A DNA stretch of 64,000 bases, from the NCBI GenBank assembly GCA_900552385.1, contig URZI01000004.1:1-64000 (forward strand), in the 5' to 3' direction. The position numbers and the translations under genes are program-made. Each line of letters starts with the position of its first letter. Within the stretch, counting starts at the first letter, position 1. The notes beneath the pieces are model-generated. The model made no database searches and was not told where the DNA came from. It saw only the letters and a program-made list of their open reading frames with translations. The DNA is from an uncultured Collinsella sp. (GTDB lineage Bacteria > Actinomycetota > Coriobacteriia > Coriobacteriales > Coriobacteriaceae). Below are positions 52,416-60,584 of this stretch, piece after piece.

Positions 52416-53720
52416 ATGGAGAAAACCGCAGAGCAGCTGCGCCGCGAGCACATTGCCCTAGAGGGCGACACCCATGGCAAGAACAAGTGGGCGATTCTGT
52501 TTACCGTGCTCATCATGACGTTTATGGTGTGTCTGGATTCGACCGTCGTGACCGTGGCGCTGCCCGTGATGCAAAAGGAGCTGGGCGTGGGCCTCGATCG
52601 CATCCAGCTGGTAAGTTCGGTGTATCTGCTTGCGACTTGCGTGGCTATGTTGCCGTTTGGCCGTCTGGGCGACGTGCGTGGCAAGGTGAATGTGTTCCAG
52701 CTGGGCGTCATCGTCTTTTCGGTCGGTTCGCTGCTGTGCGGCCTTTCGGCCTCGCTCGAGGTTCTTATCCTGGCGCGCATTGTTCAGGGCGTCGGTTGCG
52801 CGGCGGCCATGGCTAACAACATGGGCATCATCACCGAGTCGTTTCCGGCGCGCGAACGAGGCCGTGCCATGGGTATTCTCGCGACCTTCGTGGCCCTCGG
52901 CATGATGTGTGGCCCCGTGCTCGGCGGCATGCTGGTGGCAAGCTTTCCCTGGGAGAGTATCTTCCTCATCAACCTGCCTATTGGCGTAATCTCGATTATC
53001 GTGGGGCTCTACACGCTGCCGCATGTTAAGCCGGAGGCCGGCGAGCGCCCCATGTCCCTGATCGAGGCCGCTCGTCGCTGCTTTGCAAATTCGGCCTTCA
53101 CCATCAACCTTGCCTGCATGCTCATCGTGTTCGTTGGTATTGGCGCATCTGAGTTTATCCTGCCGTTCTATTTTCAGGACGCCCATGGCTTTGGTTCCGA
53201 CATTTCCGGATTGCTCTTTTTGGCGCTGCCGATGGTGAATGCCTTTATCGGACCGCTTTCGGGTACGGTTTCGGACCGTGTTGGCTGCGAGGGCCCCACG
53301 GCGGTCGGCCTGGGCGTGTACGTGTGCGGTCTCTTTGCGGTAAGCACGCTTGACGAGCACTCTTCTATCCCTGTGATCGTGTGCTGCGTTGCGTTTATGT
53401 CGTGTGGCACGTCGATTTTCCAGAGTCCCAACAACTCGCTGTATATGGGCTCAGCTCCGCGCGAAGCGCTCGGCTTTGCGGGCAGCCTGGGCAGCCTGGC
53501 GCGCTACGCCGGCATGGCACTCGGCATTACGGCGGCGTCGCATATCCTGTATGGGCAGATGAGCGTGGCGATGGGTGAGGCCGTGACCAGTTTTGTTGCA
53601 GGCCGTCCGGATGTATTCCTATTCGGCTTTCGCTCGGTGTTCTACGTACTCATGGCTGTGGCCGCTGTGGGCTTTGCGCTTGCCATGGTGCGTTTGGTGA
53701 AGATGCGCGCCCGCCATTAG
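52416..53720 (+). CDS. Major facilitator superfamily exporter (DHA2-like)
   Basis: The 434-residue protein has a cytoplasmic N-terminus of about 25 residues and about 12 membrane helices. LDSTVVTVALPVM matches motif D1 of the DHA2 drug-exporter group, and FGRLGDVRGK matches MFS motif A. A motif C-like GPVLGGMLVASFPWESIFLINLP region supports an antiporter. ATG 52416 follows GAAAGGA. Substrate unknown; no regulator gene is adjacent. Confidence 0.88.
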   Translation: MEKTAEQLRREHIALEGDTHGKNKWAILFTVLIMTFMVCLDSTVVTVALPVMQKELGVGLDRIQLVSSVYLLATCVAMLPFGRLGDVRGKVNVFQLGVIVFSVGSLLCGLSASLEVLILARIVQGVGCAAAMANNMGIITESFPARERGRAMGILATFVALGMMCGPVLGGMLVASFPWESIFLINLPIGVISIIVGLYTLPHVKPEAGERPMSLIEAARRCFANSAFTINLACMLIVFVGIGASEFILPFYFQDAHGFGSDISGLLFLALPMVNAFIGPLSGTVSDRVGCEGPTAVGLGVYVCGLFAVSTLDEHSSIPVIVCCVAFMSCGTSIFQSPNNSLYMGSAPREALGFAGSLGSLARYAGMALGITAASHILYGQMSVAMGEAVTSFVAGRPDVFLFGFRSVFYVLMAVAAVGFALAMVRLVKMRARH

Positions 53721-53877
53721 CGTGTTGGGAGGCTGTCTGCCACGATTCGCGCCGTCCCAAAAAGACTGGTTTGTGGTGCGATGCGGCTTGTGGGGCGGGC
53801 GGGGGTCGGTCCGTGGTAGACTATCGAACAACGTTTATTAATCGCGCGGTATCGTTGCCGCGAGAAGGGGTTGCGCC

Positions 53878-54456
53878 ATGCAGGAGCTTGAGGATCGTAT
53901 TCGCCATGACGGCATCGTAAAGGCCGGTAACGTCCTTAAGGTTGATGCCTTCCTCAACCACCAGTGCGACGTTGAGTTGTTCGACCACATGGGCGCCGAG
54001 TGGGCCCGTCTGTTCAAGGATGTCGAGATCAACAAGATCCTGACGATCGAGGCTTCGGGCATTGGCATGGCTTGCATCGCGGCCCAGCATTTTGGCGGCG
54101 TGCCGGTTGTCTTTGCCAAGAAGGCGCAGTCCATCAACCTCGACGGCGAGCAGTATGCCACGACCATCTACTCCTTTACCAAGCAGAAGGAGTATCCGGT
54201 CATCGTTGGCAAGCGTTTCCTGTCCGAGGGCGACAAGGTCCTGATCATCGACGACTTCTTGGCCAACGGCTGCGCGCTCGAGGGCCTTATCAAAATCTGC
54301 GAGGCTGCGGGCGCCGAGGTTGCCGGCATTGGCATCGCCGTTGAGAAGGGCTTCCAGGGCGGTGGCGATAAGCTCCGCGAGCGCGGCTTCCGTGTTGAGA
54401 GCCTGGCCCGTATCGCCGATATGGACTGCGATACCGGCGAGATCACCTTCGCCTAA
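53878..54456 (+). CDS. xpt: Xanthine phosphoribosyltransferase
   Basis: Xpt salvages xanthine to XMP with PRPP. The 192-residue protein begins MQELEDRIRHDGIVKAGNVLKV, which is close to the Bacillus Xpt start. It has ASGIGMA for pyrophosphate binding and the PRPP loop VLIIDDFLANGCA. No purine riboswitch was recognised in the 157 bases upstream, although this gene often has one in Firmicutes. A perfect terminator follows. Confidence 0.93.
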   Translation: MQELEDRIRHDGIVKAGNVLKVDAFLNHQCDVELFDHMGAEWARLFKDVEINKILTIEASGIGMACIAAQHFGGVPVVFAKKAQSINLDGEQYATTIYSFTKQKEYPVIVGKRFLSEGDKVLIIDDFLANGCALEGLIKICEAAGAEVAGIGIAVEKGFQGGGDKLRERGFRVESLARIADMDCDTGEITFA

Positions 54457-54484
54457 GCGCGCAACACAAGCGATTGGTATGCGA

Positions 54485-54519
54485 TGTGACAAAGGGACTT
54501 TCCCTTTGTCACATTTTTT
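54485..54519 (+). terminator. Terminator after xpt
   Basis: TGTGACAAAGGGA (54485-54497) pairs with TCCCTTTGTCACA (54501-54513) around a three-base loop and is followed by six T. Confidence 0.95.
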
Positions 54520-54539
54520 GTATGAGGGGAGGTGTTGAT

Positions 54540-54920
54540 ATGGACGAGAACAAGATGGGATGGTGCGAGTATGCACGCTATGCCGAGATGTCGGCCGAGG
54601 AGTTGGCGCGCGATTGCGAGGTGCAGGTGTTTCGCGCGACGGGTCCGGGCGGGCAGGGCGTGAACACGACGGACTCGGCGGTGCGCATGAAACATATTCC
54701 TTCGGGGATTGTCGTGACGGCGCGTGAGAGCCGCAGCCAGTTTCAGAATCGCGCGAGCTGTCTGCGTAAGCTGCGCGCTGAGCTTGAGCGTCGCGGGCGT
54801 CCGCCACGCCGACGCGTAAAGACCAAGGTGCCTCAGCGCTCTCGCCAGCGCAGGCTCAACGACAAACACTTCAACGCCATTAAAAAGGCCAACCGTCGCA
54901 AGCCGGGTAGCGACGAATAG
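54540..54920 (+). CDS. Stand-alone release-factor (GGQ) domain protein
   Basis: The 126-residue protein has a single class I release-factor domain with TGPGGQGVNTTDSAVRM, whose GGQ loop would trigger peptidyl-tRNA hydrolysis, followed by an Arg/Lys-rich tail. It lacks codon-recognition domains, like the ribosome-rescue factors ArfB/YaeJ and PrfH. Which of these it equals cannot be decided. GGGAGG precedes ATG 54540; an in-frame start at 54474 overlaps the xpt terminator and is rejected. Confidence 0.83.
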   Translation: MDENKMGWCEYARYAEMSAEELARDCEVQVFRATGPGGQGVNTTDSAVRMKHIPSGIVVTARESRSQFQNRASCLRKLRAELERRGRPPRRRVKTKVPQRSRQRRLNDKHFNAIKKANRRKPGSDE

Positions 54921-54930
54921 CCTCCTCATG

Positions 54931-54997
54931 AGTTGCGGTGAAATAGGGACTGTTTTGCGGCTTTAGCTGCATAAACAGTCCCTATTTCACCGCAACT
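54931..54997. repeat. Intergenic palindrome with AGTTGCGGTG termini (copy 2)
   Basis: AGTTGCGGTGAAATAGGGAC and the next five bases (54931-54955) are perfectly complementary to 54973-54997; the centre GCGGC-ttta-GCTGC pairs further. Termini and several inner positions match the palindrome at 34046-34112. It starts 10 bases after one gene and reaches the last base of the convergent lipid kinase frame, including its stop codon. Confidence 0.85.
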
Positions 54998-55968
54998 TAG
55001 GGATGGCTAGTGGGTGGGGCCCAGACGTGGAGGGCTCCGCCGAGGACGTCGACCTCAATGCGCGAGGCGACAACGGGCTCGCCGTCGGCCTGGATGGGGT
55101 AGTCGGGCTCCTCAAAAGTGAGCTCGGCATGGCGGCATCGGCGCATGCGAACCGGTGGCAACTTGGTATGGTGGCCGTCCTTGGCCGAAAGGAACATGGG
55201 AAGCGCGACCGCACGGGGGACGGGGCCGCAGGCGTAGCAGACGTCGAGCATGCCGTCGCAGGGGTCGGCATCGGGGCAGATGCGATAGCCCGAGCCATAC
55301 GTGGGGCCCAGCTGAATCGCCATGATGATCGCCCTCACGCGCTCGGCGGGCGCGCCGTCAAAGCTGATTGTCATGGGGTAGTTGCGATAGCGTAGACCAA
55401 ACTGCTCAAGTCCCGAGAGGGTGTAGAGCGGTGCGCCTGTCAAGCCGGTCTTTTTGCGCAGCTCGGTGGTGCCAAGGCCGATGGCGGCATCGATGCCGAC
55501 CGAAAGCGTCTGGTCGTAGTACTCAACGGTAGCCTCGCCGCTGCCTCTTGCGGGGTTCCATGAGCGAATCCGCCCGATGTCCTGACGCTGCAGCTCACAG
55601 GTGAGCAGCGCGCCAAAATCCTTGCCGGAGAAATCTTCGATGCCGAGCGTCTGGGCAAAATCGTTGCCGGAGCCCACGGGCAGGACGGCAAGCGCTGGTC
55701 GAACTGCCTCTTCTTGCGCCATCAAGCCGTTGACGACCTCGTGAATCACGCCGTCGCCGCCAAGGGCGATAACGGTGCGATAGCCCTGGGCCCGTGCGGC
55801 CAGCTCCTTGGCATGCCCCATGCGCTCGGTCAGCACCAAGTCAAACTGGGATGCGCGTGCAGTCATGTCCAAAAAGCGCTGCAGGCGCTCGGCAACCTCA
55901 TGCGCGGCGCCCGACTGGGCGGCTGGGTTGGCGATGATGAGCGTGCGGCCAAAATCAGTTGCGTGCAT
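54997..55968 (-). CDS. Diacylglycerol kinase-family lipid kinase
   Basis: This family phosphorylates diacylglycerol or related lipids with ATP at the membrane. The 323-residue protein has the nucleotide motif IALGGDGVIHEVVNGLM, PVGSGNDFAQTLG, and the C-terminal DADPCDGMLDV and YPIQADGEPV segments. ATG 55968 with GGGAG upstream is preferred to a longer frame reaching 56040. The last codons touch the AGTTGCGGTG palindrome, which therefore supplies the stop. Confidence 0.88.
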   Translation of the reverse strand: MHATDFGRTLIIANPAAQSGAAHEVAERLQRFLDMTARASQFDLVLTERMGHAKELAARAQGYRTVIALGGDGVIHEVVNGLMAQEEAVRPALAVLPVGSGNDFAQTLGIEDFSGKDFGALLTCELQRQDIGRIRSWNPARGSGEATVEYYDQTLSVGIDAAIGLGTTELRKKTGLTGAPLYTLSGLEQFGLRYRNYPMTISFDGAPAERVRAIIMAIQLGPTYGSGYRICPDADPCDGMLDVCYACGPVPRAVALPMFLSAKDGHHTKLPPVRMRRCRHAELTFEEPDYPIQADGEPVVASRIEVDVLGGALHVWAPPTSHP

Positions 55969-56055
55969 GGGGCGACTCCCGGCGTATGACGTGACGGTGC
56001 GGTCGCGCTCAGGTCGAATTGCCCCCGATTGTGGCTGCACGTCGAATACTTACGT

Positions 56056-57477
56056 CTACTCTATCAGGTCGTTGTGGCGCTCGATAGCATCCGCTACCGT
56101 ACCGCCCTCATCCACAATAAGCGAACGGCGCTTGGGCGAGATGATGCGCTGGGCGGGGTACACGCCGCGGTGTCCGGCAGTTAGGTAGCTGATAAAGGCC
56201 ACGATGACAAAGAACCCGGCTGCCGTGCCGTGGAACAGGTCGATGGCCATCATGCAGGTGGTGATGGGCACGTTGAGGCCGGCACAGAACACGCCGAGCA
56301 TGCCGAGAGCCGCCAGAAAACTGGGGTCGATTCCGACGAGGCAACCGATCCAGCCGCCGAGCGCCGCACCGATGCCAAACAGGGGCGTGACCTCGCCGCC
56401 TTGGAAGCCCGCACCCAGGGTAAGCGCTGTGACGACCAACTTGATGGCTGCGTCTGCCAGGGTGGTGTTGCCGGCAAATCCGGCGCCGGAAAGCCACGTG
56501 GAAAGGCCGGCGTAGTCCCAGGCGTCGAGAAGGGCATAGGCGGCCAAAACCACGAGTGCGCCTATGAGTGCGCGAACGAGGTAATTGGTGATAAAGCGAC
56601 CGTACAGGCTCTTGACGGTTCGAACTGACCAGGCAAAGAGGCGTGCCGTCAGACCGAAGATAATGGCGCTGATAACAACGATGACAACCGTCCGTGGTGT
56701 CATGTTGGGAACGCTGGCGATAACATTCGCCTCGTACTCGGTACCCAGGGCGAGTGATGTAAAGTAGCCGGTAAACGAGGCGACCAGGCAGTAGATGCCC
56801 GCGGTGTAGTCGATCTTGCCGATAAAGCACATCTCCATGCCAAAGAAAGCTCCGGCAAGGGGCGAACCGAATACGGCGCCAAAGGCCGACGAGATGCCGG
56901 CGAGCATGAGGTCGTGGTGGTCATGCTTTTTAAGGTGGGCGAGGCTCGAGATGTTGCTGGCGATGGTGCCGCCAATCTGAACCGCGGCTCCCTCGCGACC
57001 GGCCGATCCACCCGTTAGGTGCGTGAGCGTGGAGCAGACGAAGGTGAGGACGGCCATGCGCATATGGATGAGGCGTGTGCCCAGAGCGGAGTCGATGACC
57101 AGGTTGTTACCGCGTTTGGCGGCAAGACCGTGGTTTTTGTACACCCATGCGGTGGCAACGCCCACAACGGGAAGCAGTGCGTAAATCCACGCATGGTGCT
57201 CGCGATAGTCGGTGGCGATATTCAGCGAGGCCAAAAACGCCCAAGCGGCAACGCCCATGGCGAGCGAGACAATGACGACGAGCGCGAGCAACTTGGCGCT
57301 CGCGAGTAGGTTGCGGGCGTTGCGGCGCGTGTCGGCAGCCAGGAGATGCTCGGAGCGGGTAAGTTGATGCCTGCCTGCCGTGATGACGTCGTTCAGGGAG
57401 AAAAAGCCGCCGTCGTCGAGCGGCTGGGAATGATCCTGCGTTTCGTTTGCGCTTTCGGTTTTGTCGTTATGAGCCAT
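56056..57477 (-). CDS. CLC-type antiporter, probable CLC-F fluoride/proton exporter
   Basis: The 473-residue protein has a polar N-terminus and about 12-14 membrane segments of the CLC fold. The gating glutamate is E162 in GSAGREGAAVQIGG, and GFQGGEVTPLFGIGAALG is the second conserved block. In place of the GSGIP anion-selectivity motif of chloride CLCs it has GNNLV at residues 123-127. This matches the CLC-F branch known to expel fluoride. No fluoride riboswitch was recognised upstream. ATG 57477 follows AGAGGAA. Confidence 0.78.
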   Translation of the reverse strand: MAHNDKTESANETQDHSQPLDDGGFFSLNDVITAGRHQLTRSEHLLAADTRRNARNLLASAKLLALVVIVSLAMGVAAWAFLASLNIATDYREHHAWIYALLPVVGVATAWVYKNHGLAAKRGNNLVIDSALGTRLIHMRMAVLTFVCSTLTHLTGGSAGREGAAVQIGGTIASNISSLAHLKKHDHHDLMLAGISSAFGAVFGSPLAGAFFGMEMCFIGKIDYTAGIYCLVASFTGYFTSLALGTEYEANVIASVPNMTPRTVVIVVISAIIFGLTARLFAWSVRTVKSLYGRFITNYLVRALIGALVVLAAYALLDAWDYAGLSTWLSGAGFAGNTTLADAAIKLVVTALTLGAGFQGGEVTPLFGIGAALGGWIGCLVGIDPSFLAALGMLGVFCAGLNVPITTCMMAIDLFHGTAAGFFVIVAFISYLTAGHRGVYPAQRIISPKRRSLIVDEGGTVADAIERHNDLIE

Positions 57478-57687
57478 ACGTTCCTCTTTTAGGTTGCAAC
57501 GCAAGCATTATAAAACGCGGTAAACGCGACGAGCCGGTGGGTTGGTTTCCATTCTGTTTCGCGGCCTGCAACCGACAGGTGTATTTGCGGGTACAGGCCG
57601 AGTCGCGGTCGTGCGTCGGGGGATTATACTGAGACAAGCATAAAGAATCGGCGCCCCTGTTGTGCGCCGTGGCATTAAGAGGTGCAT

Positions 57688-58950
57688 ATGGCAGAGAAGC
57701 TCATTCCGTTGGAGGACGCGCAGTCGATTGTTCTGTCGCACGTTGCTCCGACCGATCTCGTCGAGATTCCCGTGTGGCAGGCCGCGGGTCTTCCCTTGGC
57801 CGAGGACGCGGTGGCCGATATCGACATCTCGCCGTTTGCCAACAGCGCCATGGACGGGTATGCCGTGCGCGCAGCCGATCTTGCTGCGGCCGCCGGTGAC
57901 ACTCCGGTGACGCTCTCCGTCGTAGGACACGAGGCCGCGGGCCATGTCTTTGAGGGCACAATCGGCGCGGGCGAGACCGTCCGCATCATGACGGGCGCGC
58001 CGGTGCCCGAAGGTGCCGATGCCGTGGTGAAGTACGAGATCGTCGACGTACTCGATGGCGATGGCAACGAGGGCTCGCACGTTCGCTTCTCGGCGCCTGC
58101 CAAGGTAGGGGAGAACGTTCGCTCTGCCGCCGAGGAGGCCCATGCCGGCGATGTTGTGATGCATGCCGGCGAGGTCGTGGCTCCGGCGGGCGCCGGCTTG
58201 CTGGCAAGCGCCGGATACGCGAGCGTGAAGGTGCACGCTGCCCCACGTGTGGGCATCATCTCGCTGGGCACGGAACTGGTCGCACCGAGTAAGGTACCGG
58301 CGCGCGGTCAGATTCGCGATTCCAACTCTTCGGCGCTGATGGCCGAGGCGCTCGATGCCGGCGCCGAGCCCGTGTTCTACGGCATTGCGTCCGATGATGA
58401 GCAGGCGATTGCCGAGCTGGTTCATCGTGCCGTGCAGGAGTGCGACTTTGTCATTACGAGCGGTGGCGCCTCTTCGGGCGATTACGACTATGTGACGGCG
58501 CTCGTCCGGCGCGAGGGCGTGGTGCTGTTCGATCGCATCTCGATGCGTCCGGGCAAGGCCATCACGTTTGGCTTGCTCGGGGGCAAGCCCTACCTAGGGC
58601 TTTCAGGCAATCCGGCCGCGGCGTATGTGGGCTTTGAGATGCTCGCCCGTCCGGCGATTCGCAAGATGCGCGGCTTTGCCGAGGGCGTGCGTCCCGTGCA
58701 GCGAGCGGTTCTTACCCACGGTGTGAAAAAGCGCCAGGACCGACGCTTCTTCGATCGCGCCACGGTTTTGCGCGACCCCGAGACCGATGAGCTGCTGGTG
58801 ACCGAGGCCAAGACGCAGAATTCGGCGCTGCTCGGCACGATGCAGCGTGCCAACTGTCTGCTGCGTATTGACGAAGGGCCGTGTGAGCTCAAGGCAGGCG
58901 ACGTCGTGGATGTCGTGCGTGTCGACCTGCCCGAGGGAACGGTGTTGTAG
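57688..58950 (+). CDS. moeA: Molybdopterin molybdenumtransferase MoeA
   Basis: MoeA inserts molybdate into adenylylated molybdopterin. The 420-residue protein has domain III residues from the N-terminus (NSAMDGYAVRA), the MTGAPVPEGADAVV segment, the MoCF domain with GIISLGTEL and TSGGASSGDYDYV, and SGNPAAAYVGFE, then a C-terminal beta domain. ATG 57688 follows AAGAGG; a GTG at 57682 is also in frame. A TATACT at 57626-57631 may be its -10 element. Confidence 0.93.
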   Translation: MAEKLIPLEDAQSIVLSHVAPTDLVEIPVWQAAGLPLAEDAVADIDISPFANSAMDGYAVRAADLAAAAGDTPVTLSVVGHEAAGHVFEGTIGAGETVRIMTGAPVPEGADAVVKYEIVDVLDGDGNEGSHVRFSAPAKVGENVRSAAEEAHAGDVVMHAGEVVAPAGAGLLASAGYASVKVHAAPRVGIISLGTELVAPSKVPARGQIRDSNSSALMAEALDAGAEPVFYGIASDDEQAIAELVHRAVQECDFVITSGGASSGDYDYVTALVRREGVVLFDRISMRPGKAITFGLLGGKPYLGLSGNPAAAYVGFEMLARPAIRKMRGFAEGVRPVQRAVLTHGVKKRQDRRFFDRATVLRDPETDELLVTEAKTQNSALLGTMQRANCLLRIDEGPCELKAGDVVDVVRVDLPEGTVL

Positions 58951-58960
58951 GAGGAATGCT

Positions 58961-59440
58961 ATGGAGCTGAAGATTTCGATTGTGACGTGCTCGGATACGC
59001 GCGATCTTGCCCAGGACGAGGCTGGAGCTGCACTCGAGGAACTTATCGAGGCGCAGGGCTGGACGGTCGCCTCACATGTGGTCGTGCGCGATGACGTCAG
59101 CGAGATTGGTGATGCCATTGTGGAAGCCGCCGATGAGTGCCACGCCAATGTCGTGCTCACCTGCGGCGGCACGGGGCTTTCGATGCGCGATGTGACGCCC
59201 GAGGCGACGCGTGCCGTCTGCGACCGCGATGTGCCGGGTATTGCAGAGGCAATTCGTGCGTACTCGATGACCAAGACGCGCCGCGCTATGCTCTCGCGTG
59301 CTATTTGCATGCAACGAGGTCATACACTTGTCGTAAACTTTCCCGGTTCCACGAAGGCCGCCCGCGAAAGCTGGGAGGCCATAGCGGACCAGCTGGAGCA
59401 CGCGGCTCAGATGACAGCGGGCGGCGGACATACCAACTAA
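58961..59440 (+). CDS. mogA: Molybdopterin adenylyltransferase (MogA/MoaB)
   Basis: This enzyme adenylylates molybdopterin before MoeA inserts molybdenum. The 159-residue MoCF-fold protein has IVTCSDTRDLAQDEAG, LTCGGTGLSMRDVTPEAT, and FPGSTKAARESW. GAGGA precedes ATG 58961, ten bases after the moeA stop, so both genes form one transcript. A longer frame starting within moeA is rejected. MogA and MoaB cannot be separated on sequence alone. Confidence 0.9.
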   Translation: MELKISIVTCSDTRDLAQDEAGAALEELIEAQGWTVASHVVVRDDVSEIGDAIVEAADECHANVVLTCGGTGLSMRDVTPEATRAVCDRDVPGIAEAIRAYSMTKTRRAMLSRAICMQRGHTLVVNFPGSTKAARESWEAIADQLEHAAQMTAGGGHTN

Positions 59441-59451
59441 GCTATTTACCT

Positions 59452-59490
59452 GCGGTGGGGCGACCTTATCGGTCGCTCCGCTTTTGTTTT
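59452..59490 (+). terminator. Terminator after mogA
   Basis: GCGGTGGGGCGACC (59452-59465) pairs with GGTCGCTCCGC (59471-59481) and is followed by TTTTGTTTT. The mod genes downstream therefore need their own promoter. Confidence 0.85.
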
Positions 59491-59530
59491 CCGCCGAATC
59501 GACGCCGAGGTGTACGGTAACTCGAAACTA

Positions 59531-59583
59531 TATTCTCAGGCGAGAATAATTTCTCACTACCATTATTCGCGCAAAAGTATAAT
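59531..59583 (+). promoter_or_regulatory. Predicted modABC promoter with overlapping dyads
   Basis: TATAAT (59578-59583) is a consensus -10 element about 60 bases before modA. Upstream lie TATTCTC-aggc-GAGAATA (59531-59537 / 59542-59548) and GAATAAT (59544-59550) with ATTATTC (59562-59568). These would cover the -35 region and suit a repressor or activator site. They do not match the E. coli ModE consensus. Confidence 0.5.
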
Positions 59584-59643
59584 CTGATTGCAGATTAAAG
59601 CCCGCGGTGGGGTACCCGGGCACAAGGTCCGAAAGGGTTGAAT

Positions 59644-60516
59644 ATGTTCGATATGGTTTCTCGTCGCGGATTCGTCTCGCTTTCTGCTGTCGCCGCTGCC
59701 GGCCTTGGTCTTGCTGGCTGCTCGGGCAGCAAGACGTCCGAGCCGGCCGGATCCGATGCCGGTTCTGCTAAGGCATCTTCCAAGAAGGCTGTCGAGCTGC
59801 AGGTCTTTGCCGCCAACTCGCTCGAGAAGGCTCTGCCCGAGGTTCAGGAGCTCTACACAGAGCAGACCGGCACCACGTTTGCAGACACGCAGTTTAAGGC
59901 CTCCGGCGACCTTGTCGAGCAGATGCGCGCCGGTGCCGCTGTCGACGTGCTCATTACCGCTTCCAAGGGCACCATGGATGACGCTGAGACCGCCGAGTTC
60001 GTCGACGTCGATACGCGTGAGGACATGTTCGTCAACGACCTCGTGATCATTCGCGCCGAGGGCTCCGACACCAAGGTCGAGGCCATCGCCGACGTCGCGA
60101 ATCTGGACGGCAAGATCGCCATTGGCGACGCTAAGACTGTTCCCGCTGGCAAGTATGCCAACCAGGCCCTGGCCTCCGTGGGCCTCTACACCGGCACCGA
60201 GGGTGACGACGGCGAGTATGCGCCCGAACTCGCCGACAAGGTGGCCCTGGCCGATAAGGTGGGCACCGCCGCCGCCTATGTCTCTACGGGCGACTGCGTA
60301 GCCGGTTTTGTCTACAGCTCCGATATCTTCCGCTACGACGGCATCGAGGAGGCCTTCGTGTGCCCCGAGGATTCGCACAAGCCCATCGTGTATCCGGGTG
60401 CCGTTGCCGAGAGCTCCGAGCACGCCGACGAGGCCAAGGCGTTCATCGACTTCTGCCTGACCAACAAGAAAGCCCAGAAGATTTGGGCCAAGTACGGCTT
60501 TGAGCTTTCCGCGTAG
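59644..60516 (+). CDS. modA: Molybdate ABC transporter substrate-binding lipoprotein
   Basis: ModA captures molybdate or tungstate outside the membrane. The 290-residue protein has SRRGF in the N-terminal region, then a lipobox LAGC, so it is a lipoprotein that may use the Tat route. It then has VFAANSLEKALPEVQELY, the ModA-type oxyanion start, and KASGDLVEQMRAGA and GKYANQAL segments. ATG 59644 is chosen; TTG 59638 is in frame. Its stop overlaps the region before modB. Confidence 0.9.
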   Translation: MFDMVSRRGFVSLSAVAAAGLGLAGCSGSKTSEPAGSDAGSAKASSKKAVELQVFAANSLEKALPEVQELYTEQTGTTFADTQFKASGDLVEQMRAGAAVDVLITASKGTMDDAETAEFVDVDTREDMFVNDLVIIRAEGSDTKVEAIADVANLDGKIAIGDAKTVPAGKYANQALASVGLYTGTEGDDGEYAPELADKVALADKVGTAAAYVSTGDCVAGFVYSSDIFRYDGIEEAFVCPEDSHKPIVYPGAVAESSEHADEAKAFIDFCLTNKKAQKIWAKYGFELSA

Positions 60517-60584
60517 TGCGGCTTGGCGCGATAATTCCATCGTTTTGTGTTTCACTCCGTCCTTGTATTCGCTTGGAGCTTTTC

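Noticed and set aside
53721..53877. Purine riboswitch before xpt
   Set aside because: The conserved loop sequences and the three-way junction pattern were not found in the 157-base leader.
57478..57687. Fluoride or molybdenum-cofactor riboswitch in the divergent gap
   Set aside because: No conserved fluoride or Moco element blocks were recognised; only CGGCGC...GCGCCG (57650-57670) before moeA, too simple to call.
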